64,000 bases of DNA from Oceanicola sp. (GTDB lineage: Bacteria; Pseudomonadota; Alphaproteobacteria; Rhodobacterales; Rhodobacteraceae): NCBI GenBank assembly GCA_022447275.1, contig JAKVBK010000008.1, positions 33,157 through 97,156 on the forward strand. The letters are read 5' to 3'. Within the stretch, counting starts at the first letter, position 1. Every line of letters begins with the position of its first letter. Below the pieces are notes generated by a model that was not told the origin of the DNA, did no database searches, and saw only the letters and a program-made list of their open reading frames with translations. Position numbers and translations under genes: made by a program. Of this stretch, positions 58,702 to 64,000 are shown piece by piece.

Positions 58702-59844
58702 TCAGGGCTGGTCGTCGCGCGGCAGACCGGGCGCAGCCTCTGTGCCCCCGATGTCGTCGGGGGCCACGGCCACAGCCTTGATGACCGCATGACAGGACAT
58801 GCCCGGGTGCAAGCCGAGCGCATCGACCGAGCGCTGTGTGATCCGTGCCAACAGCCGGCCCGCCGGTGTTTGCAGTGACACGATTGCGCCGGGCCCACCG
58901 CCCGGGCGCAACGCATCAACTGTTCCGGGCAAGACATTGAGGGCCGATAGGCCTGCGGGCGCCTGCGCTGCAATGATGACATCGGTCGCGGCGATCCGGA
59001 TCCGCACATGGCTGCCGGGCGCCTTATCCAGATGGGGCAGCAGCAGGGGCAAGCCGCTGGCTGAAAGCTCGGTCAGCCCGTCGGGATGGTGACGGGCAAC
59101 CTTGGCCTGCAGGATAGCGCCTGCCGCGCGTGCCCCCAGGGGGGTGACGGCAGGATCAGCCAGCACATCAGAGGCACGGCCCTGGCGCAGCACCCTGCCA
59201 TCTTCGAGCGCCACAACCCGCGTTGCCAAGCGGGCCACTTCGGAGGCGGAATGGCTGACATAGAGGATCGGCGTTTTCACTTCGTCGCGCAGCCGTTCGA
59301 AATAGGGCAGGATTTCAGCTTTGCGCTGTGCGTCCAACGCTGCGAGCGGTTCATCCGCGAGGATCAGACGGGGCGCAGCCAAAAGCGCCCGGCCAATCGC
59401 GACGCGCTGCTTTTCGCCCCCTGAAAGAGCCCCAGGCCGGCGCGTGAGCAAGGCGCCAAGGCCCAGCATCTCGACGATCCGATTGAACAGAGCCGGATCT
59501 GCCCGTGTGCCCGACATCCAGCGCCCATAGGTCAGGTTGCTGCGCACGCTGAGATGCGGGAAAAGCCGCCCCTCCTGAAAGATGTAGCCCACGTGGCGTT
59601 TGTGCGGGGGCAGGTACTGGCCGGTTGCACTGTCATAGAGCACTTGCGTCCCGATCCGGATTGTCCCCGCATTGGGGCGCATCAAGCCGGCAACGGCATT
59701 CACGATGGTTGTTTTGCCGGAGCCCGAGCGCCCGAAAAGCACGGTGATGCCTTGCGGGGCGCGAAAGGCCGCGTTGAGCGCGAAGGAGCCCAACTGGTGT
59801 TGGAGGTCAACCTCCAGCATGTCACGTTCTGCGCTGCTGCTCAT
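58702..59844 (-). CDS. modC: Molybdate ABC transporter ATPase
   Basis: 380-residue ATPase from ATG 59844, overlapping the modB stop by one base; GTG 59847 is the alternative. Walker A is FGRSGSGKT, the Q-loop GYIFQEGRLFPHLSV, the signature LSGGEKQRVAIGR and Walker B LILADEPLAALD. The C-terminal part carries the Mop-like molybdate-binding domain (about residues 305-365, LNVLPGTVDALRPGGGPGAIVSLQTPAG), diagnostic of ModC. It powers ModB. Confidence 0.93.
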   Translation of the reverse strand: MSSSAERDMLEVDLQHQLGSFALNAAFRAPQGITVLFGRSGSGKTTIVNAVAGLMRPNAGTIRIGTQVLYDSATGQYLPPHKRHVGYIFQEGRLFPHLSVRSNLTYGRWMSGTRADPALFNRIVEMLGLGALLTRRPGALSGGEKQRVAIGRALLAAPRLILADEPLAALDAQRKAEILPYFERLRDEVKTPILYVSHSASEVARLATRVVALEDGRVLRQGRASDVLADPAVTPLGARAAGAILQAKVARHHPDGLTELSASGLPLLLPHLDKAPGSHVRIRIAATDVIIAAQAPAGLSALNVLPGTVDALRPGGGPGAIVSLQTPAGRLLARITQRSVDALGLHPGMSCHAVIKAVAVAPDDIGGTEAAPGLPRDDQP

Positions 59845-60560
59845 CACATGGCGCCCCGGCTGTTGGTGCCAAGGCGCTGGTTCATGCGTCGGGCAAGGAT
59901 TTCAGAGGCCAGCAAGGCCCCCATGGCAATCACAATGGACACGATCACCAGCTGAAATGCGGCCCCTTCGCCCCCGGGCACTTGCAAGAAGGCATAGATG
60001 GCGGAAGGGATCGTGCGCGTTTCGCCGGGGATGTTCGAGACAAAGGTGATGGTGGCGCCGAACTCTCCGATCGCCTTTGCAAAGGCCAGGATCGTGCCGG
60101 TCAGGATGCCGGGCAGGATCAGGGGCAAGGTAACGGTGATGAACACCCAAAGCGGCGAGGCGCCCAGCGTCGCACTGGCCTCTTCGAGGCGCGGATCGAC
60201 GCCTTCAAGCGCGAGGCGGATCGCCCGCACCATCAGAGGAAACGCCATGATGGCGGCGGCAAGGGCTGCGCCTGTCCAACGGAAGGCAAAGCTGATCCCC
60301 AGCGGGGCCAAAGCCTGCCCCAAGGGCCCTTGGGGCCCGAAAGCCAACAGCAGCAGATAGCCGGTAACAACGGGCGGCAGGATCAGGGGCAGATGGACCA
60401 GCCCGTTTAGCAGCTGCTTTCCGGGAAACTCCCACCGCGCAAGGGCATAGGCGCACAAAACGCCAAGGGGCAGGCTCCAGAGCACCGCAAAGAAGGCCAC
60501 GCGGATCGACAGCAGCACAGCGGCCCATTCATCGGGCCCAAGCAGGCCGTCACCGCTCAT
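59844..60560 (-). CDS. modB: Molybdate ABC transporter permease
   Basis: 238-residue inner-membrane channel subunit. It has about five helices; the EAA loop is LEEASATLGASPLWVF. The ALARWEFPGKQLLNGLVHLPLILPPVVTGY and IPSAIYAFLQVPGGE segments are typical ModB. Its start overlaps the modA stop (ATGA). Confidence 0.93.
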   Translation of the reverse strand: MSGDGLLGPDEWAAVLLSIRVAFFAVLWSLPLGVLCAYALARWEFPGKQLLNGLVHLPLILPPVVTGYLLLLAFGPQGPLGQALAPLGISFAFRWTGAALAAAIMAFPLMVRAIRLALEGVDPRLEEASATLGASPLWVFITVTLPLILPGILTGTILAFAKAIGEFGATITFVSNIPGETRTIPSAIYAFLQVPGGEGAAFQLVIVSIVIAMGALLASEILARRMNQRLGTNSRGAM

Positions 60561-61408
60561 GAGGCGGGGCTTTCGAGGGAAGGCAGAAACCCATATGCGC
60601 GAAAGATGGCCTGAGCTTCAGGCGTTGTCAGGAACGCGACAAAATCTGCCGCTGCAGGGTGGGGCGTTCCGGTGAGGGCCTCCACCACCGCGGCGGGATA
60701 GACGATCGAGGGATGGCTGTCGGGCGGGATTTCCGCGAGGACAGAGACCCGCGGCTCGGCCTGCGCGTCTGTTCTGTAGACAATGCCAATGGGTGCGGCG
60801 CCGACAGCCACATAGGCGAGCGCTGCGCGCACATTGTCGGCCTGCGCGGTACGGTCTGCCACTGCGTCCCACAGATCAAGGTTTTGCAGGGCGGTTCTGG
60901 CATAAATCCCTGCCGGCACCGCCTCCACAAGGGCCAGCGACAGGCGCCCCGCCCCAAGGGCCGTCTGCAGGGCTGCGCCAGACAGGGTTGGCAGGGGGGG
61001 CTGTGGCCCATGACCGATGACCACCAGCCCATTGCCTGCAATATTGCGCCGCGTATCGGGAAGGATGCGGCCGCGTGCTTCGAGATCGTCCATCCAGAGC
61101 GCATTGGCCGAGATGAACACGTCTGCCGGGGCACCCACACCGATCTGACGGGCTAGGGAAGAACTGCCGGCAAAAGACAGGGTCACATCCGGTTGCCCCT
61201 GTGCGGTAAATGCCTGCGCCACCTCCGTCAGAGCCTCTGACAGGCTTGCCGGGGCAAAGACGCTGAGCGGTTGCGTGGTCTGTGCTGCAGTGCTTGCCAG
61301 TACAACGACGCCGGAAGCAGCCAAGCAGGGCAGGGCAACCAGCGCAGCCAATAGGCTGCGGCGTGTCAGTTTCGCCGGGGCGAGCAGGGCGTCTGCGAAG
61401 CGCGGCAT
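60557..61408 (-). CDS. modA: Molybdate-binding protein
   Basis: 283-residue periplasmic binding protein. A twin-arginine pair (R16-R17, KLTRRSLLAALVALP) opens the signal region, suggesting possible Tat export. The mature part starts near residue 45 with LSVFAPASLSEALTEVAQAF. GSSSLARQIGVGAPADVFISAN and NGLVVIG are characteristic oxyanion-site segments. It is first of modABC. Confidence 0.93.
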   Translation of the reverse strand: MPRFADALLAPAKLTRRSLLAALVALPCLAASGVVVLASTAAQTTQPLSVFAPASLSEALTEVAQAFTAQGQPDVTLSFAGSSSLARQIGVGAPADVFISANALWMDDLEARGRILPDTRRNIAGNGLVVIGHGPQPPLPTLSGAALQTALGAGRLSLALVEAVPAGIYARTALQNLDLWDAVADRTAQADNVRAALAYVAVGAAPIGIVYRTDAQAEPRVSVLAEIPPDSHPSIVYPAAVVEALTGTPHPAAADFVAFLTTPEAQAIFRAYGFLPSLESPAS

Positions 61409-61435
61409 GATCTCTCGAACGGTTTCAGACCTTTG

Positions 61436-61449
61436 CGCTTATCATAGCG
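61436..61449. promoter_or_regulatory. Candidate operator upstream of modA
   Basis: CGCTTATCATAGCG has 4-bp inverted arms (CGCT...AGCG) and lies 27 bases before the modA start. It loosely resembles a ModE/Mop-box half but does not match a full consensus. Confidence 0.3.
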
Positions 61450-61486
61450 GGATAGCCCCGGAGGCAAGTGCAAAAGATATTCGCCG

Positions 61487-62767
61487 TCAGCTTGGGGCGG
61501 CTTCCGGGGCGCTTAGCCGGCCCGCGGCCAAGGCGCTGAGCCCGATCATCACGGCGGCACAGGCCAGGCAGGCCTCGAGCCCGCCGAACTGGTACATTGC
61601 CCCCGACAGAACCGTTCCCAGCAGCCGGCCAGCGGCATTGGCCATGTAGTAAAAGCCCACATCCATCGTCACGCGATCGGCCTTCGTGAACGCCAGAATC
61701 AAATAGGAGTGCAGGGCGGAATTCACTGCAAAAAGCGCCCCAAAAACCAACAGACCTGCGATCAGCAGTGTCGTCAGGGCAGGGGACGGGCCCTCGGAGA
61801 GGCCAACCGCCAGCATTAGGCCCGCAGGCACCACGGCCAAGGCAAAAGCCCAACCGCGCGCGGCGCCCACAAGCCCGGCCAGCGGCCTGTGCTTTGCCCT
61901 CAGCAGACGCGGTGATTGGCTCTGCACAAACCCGTAAAAAATGATCCAGAGGGCCATGAAACTGCCGACGAGGAAAAAGGATTGGCGCGCGCCTTCGGGT
62001 GTGCCGTCTGAAAACACCATGTGAAAATAGATCGGGATGCCAACCACGAACCAGACGTCCCGGGCCCCAAACAGGGCCACCCGTGCAGCAGACAACCAGT
62101 TGATGTTTCTATCCTTGGAAAACACTGCGGAGAAAGGCACGCCCTTGCGCCCTCCGGGCAGCCCAGCAGGCATCAGGATCACCACCAGCACGAGGATCAC
62201 GCTCAGGGCGGCGACCATGCTCCAAATGGCTGTCAGAAACCCAAACATGGCCAGCAGAGCGGCCCCCAGCAAAAAGCCCAAGCCCTTGATCGCGTTCTTG
62301 GAGCCCGTGAGGATCGCCACCCAGCGAAACAGGCCATCCCCCTCGGTTGGCGCCAGCAGTTTGACCGCGGATTTCGACGACATTTTCGCCAGATCTTTCG
62401 CAACTCCGGAGAGGCCTTGCACACACATCACAAAAGCCACCGAGGCGGCAATGCTCCAGCCCGGGTTGAGTTGCGTCAATGCAATCAGGGCCACGATCTG
62501 GAGGGCAAGCCCTGCGTACAGGGTGGAGGTCAACCCGAAGCGGGCCGCGATCCAGCCCGCAGACAGGTTGGTGACCATCCCGGCGATTTCATAGAGCACG
62601 AACAGGTAGGCCAGTTGAATCGGGCTGAAGCCCAGCGTGTGAAAGTGCAGCAGCACCAGCATCCGCAAAGCGCCATCGGTCAGCATAAAGGCCCAATAGG
62701 CGGCGGTGACCGTCAGATAGGCCGCAAGGCCAGAGGCCGAACCGGATGAGCGGCTGTCTTGCGTCAC
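61487..62767 (-). CDS. arsJ: Organoarsenical efflux MFS transporter ArsJ
   Basis: 426-residue major-facilitator protein with about 12 helices. Recognised as ArsJ from its architecture ([42 protein letters not shown]) and its direct pairing with a GAPDH gene. ArsJ exports 1-arseno-3-phosphoglycerate made by GAPDH from arsenate, giving arsenate resistance. The start is GTG 62767, overlapping the GAPDH stop (GTGA), so the two are translationally coupled. Confidence 0.88.
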   Translation of the reverse strand: MTQDSRSSGSASGLAAYLTVTAAYWAFMLTDGALRMLVLLHFHTLGFSPIQLAYLFVLYEIAGMVTNLSAGWIAARFGLTSTLYAGLALQIVALIALTQLNPGWSIAASVAFVMCVQGLSGVAKDLAKMSSKSAVKLLAPTEGDGLFRWVAILTGSKNAIKGLGFLLGAALLAMFGFLTAIWSMVAALSVILVLVVILMPAGLPGGRKGVPFSAVFSKDRNINWLSAARVALFGARDVWFVVGIPIYFHMVFSDGTPEGARQSFFLVGSFMALWIIFYGFVQSQSPRLLRAKHRPLAGLVGAARGWAFALAVVPAGLMLAVGLSEGPSPALTTLLIAGLLVFGALFAVNSALHSYLILAFTKADRVTMDVGFYYMANAAGRLLGTVLSGAMYQFGGLEACLACAAVMIGLSALAAGRLSAPEAAPS

Positions 62768-63762
62768 AAAGAAGCTCCGACCATCTGCGCCACATCGACC
62801 AGCCTGTGGGCATAGCCCATTTCATTGTCGTACCAGGCGTAGATCTTCACCTGCGTGCCGTTCACGACCATGGTCGAGGGGGCGTCGATGATGCAGGAGC
62901 GGGGGTCATTGGTGTAATCGGCGCTCACCAGAGGGCGTTCCTCATAGCCGAGGATGCCCGCCAACGCGCCTTCAGATGCCTCTTTGAACAGGGCGTTGAT
63001 CTCTGTTGCGGTGGTCTCACGCTCGACTTCAAATACACAGTCGGTGATCGAGGCGTTGAGCAGCGGCACACGCACGGCATGGCCATTCAGCCGGCCCGTC
63101 AGTTCCGGGTAGATCAGCGTGATGGCCGTGGCCGAGCCTGTGGTTGTCGGGATCAGCGAGTTGAGCGCAGAGCGCGCCCGGCGCAGATCCTTGGCGGGCC
63201 GGTCAACGATTGTTTGCGTGTTGGTCACGTCGTGGATCGTGGTGATAGAGCCGTGACGAATGCCAATGTTTTCGTGGATCACCTTGACCACGGGCGCAAG
63301 GCAGTTCGTCGTGCAACTGGCTGCGGTCACGATGTGATGCTGGTCGGGCGCGTAGGTCGCTTCATTGACGCCGTATACGATATTGGCAACGGGCCCAGAT
63401 TTAACGGGCGCGGACACAACCACTTTCTTGACGCCCGCTTCGAAATAAGGGGCAAGGGCCGTGTCCGACTTAAAGACGCCGGTGCAATCGATCACAACAT
63501 CGACCCCATCGAGGGGCAGCTCTTTCAGCGAAGATGTTCCGATAAAGGGCAGCCGTGTGCCATCGATCGAAAGACTGTCTGCATCATGGGCGAAGCGGGC
63601 CGGCCAACGGCCATGGACCGTATCAAACTCCAGCAGATGCGCATGCATCTCCGGAGCGCCAACAGCATCATTCACCCATGCGATCTTCGCGCCGCTTTCG
63701 AGCAGCGGGCGCAGGGCTAGTTTTCCAATTCGGCCAAGGCCGTTCAAAGCATATGTGGTCAT
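62764..63762 (-). CDS. gapdh: ArsJ-associated glyceraldehyde-3-phosphate dehydrogenase
   Basis: 332-residue GAPDH. The N-terminal [15 protein letters not shown]ossmann loop has D32 after it, consistent with NAD. The catalytic cysteine is C150 in AASCTTNC, and the [14 protein letters not shown] signature lies near the C-terminus. Its sequence differs from central-metabolism Gap proteins, and its fusion-like coupling to arsJ indicates that it makes 1-arseno-3-phosphoglycerate from arsenate. No arsR or phosphatase gene is visible up to the right edge. Confidence 0.9.
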   Translation of the reverse strand: MTTYALNGLGRIGKLALRPLLESGAKIAWVNDAVGAPEMHAHLLEFDTVHGRWPARFAHDADSLSIDGTRLPFIGTSSLKELPLDGVDVVIDCTGVFKSDTALAPYFEAGVKKVVVSAPVKSGPVANIVYGVNEATYAPDQHHIVTAASCTTNCLAPVVKVIHENIGIRHGSITTIHDVTNTQTIVDRPAKDLRRARSALNSLIPTTTGSATAITLIYPELTGRLNGHAVRVPLLNASITDCVFEVERETTATEINALFKEASEGALAGILGYEERPLVSADYTNDPRSCIIDAPSTMVVNGTQVKIYAWYDNEMGYAHRLVDVAQMVGASL

Positions 63763-64000
63763 GCGCCCGCGTATCTCTCAGCTTTGTTTCAGTTCTGTGA
63801 CGGTTTGCGCGTTTGAGGAGAGAAAATGCCAGTTAGTTCTGTGTTTTGCCAGTCGATCACTAGGATACTATCCCGTAGAGGTTCAGCCTGCCGATGAATG
63901 TATCGAAATCTGCTAAGTGCGCTTTGGCGAAACGCAGGAGGGCGTGCAGAGTAGCTATGTAAACAAGGCTTTCTTTTGCTCTTTCTCAAACAAATCTTCA
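63763..64000. other. Region upstream of the gapdh-arsJ pair
   Basis: The last 238 bases hold no gene I can support. They precede the GAPDH start on its strand and should contain the operon promoter. A GAGAGA lies 11 bases ahead of the ATG at 63762. A frame from 63789 to 63989 lacks any family signal. Confidence 0.5.

Noticed and set aside
63789..63989. 66-codon leftward frame at the right edge
   Set aside because: No ribosome-binding site, no family resemblance, and it lies where the gapdh-arsJ promoter is expected.

Overview
The window looks like a chromosomal segment of a marine-type alphaproteobacterium of the Rhodobacterales (Roseobacter group). This is inferred from the high G+C content, the circularly permuted two-piece tmRNA, the pairing of fumC/panB with small DUF4169 and ribbon-helix-helix genes, an SspB of the alphaproteobacterial type, two Hint-domain proteins, a VPLPA-CTERM surface protein and a taurine-pyruvate-type aminotransferase. 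No complete mobile element, CRISPR array or rRNA operon is visible. The only foreign-looking patch is a short AT-rich stretch between rpsI and tyrS.

Layout. 1-2.9 kb: the 3'-truncated end of a class III (taurine-pyruvate-like) aminotransferase, a 700-bp gap and a DenD-like sugar-acid dehydrogenase. 3-13.1 kb: a glucoside utilisation locus. A LacI-type regulator, a GH1 beta-glucosidase and glucokinase face left; the alpha-glucoside importer aglEFG, the GH13 alpha-glucosidase aglA and the ATPase aglK face right. Together they import glucosides, cleave them to glucose and phosphorylate it. 13.2-17.2 kb: an HpcH/HpaI aldolase, a Hint protein lacking the usual cysteine, an SDR lacking the usual Tyr/Lys, and an orphan ABC ATPase. 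17.2-22.6 kb, all leftward: RHH and DUF4169 miniature genes, panB, fumC, sspB, a secreted vWA protein, the permuted tmRNA gene and a DUF4345 membrane protein. 22.7-30 kb: a DUF2182/DUF1326 pair, a class V aminotransferase, a photolyase, an agmatinase-like ureohydrolase and guaB. 30-35.6 kb: a second Hint protein, a MocA-like nucleotidyltransferase overlapping a dimethylglycine-dehydrogenase-like flavoprotein, and a choloylglycine-hydrolase-family amidase. 35.6-39.7 kb: fabI-lysE-gpt, pdxH, a two-domain cold-shock protein coupled to a DUF192 protein, and tRNA-Pro. 39.7-44.5 kb: TetR, a VPLPA-CTERM protein, a crotonase, a PaaI thioesterase and a zinc-ribbon/membrane pair. 44.7-53.1 kb: rplM-rpsI, a GIY-YIG protein plus an integrase remnant, tyrS, anmK and mfd. 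53.1-58.7 kb: a Bcr/CflA exporter, a small secreted protein, a FrnE-like DsbA, an AMP-dependent ligase divergent from an XRE-cupin regulator, and an SDR. 58.7-63.8 kb: the modABC molybdate transporter, and a gapdh-arsJ pair expected to confer arsenate resistance by making and exporting 1-arseno-3-phosphoglycerate.

Most genes are ordinary housekeeping or transport genes recognised with good confidence. The points most worth a second look are the gapdh-arsJ module, the ssrA/sspB neighbourhood, the Cys/Met/His-rich DUF2182-DUF1326 pair, the two Hint proteins (one lacking its cysteine), the AT-rich GIY-YIG island and a 6 x 7-bp tandem repeat near 34.25 kb. I found no clear evidence of a wholly new multi-gene system. 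All identifications rest on reading the sequence and recalling family motifs; no database search was run.
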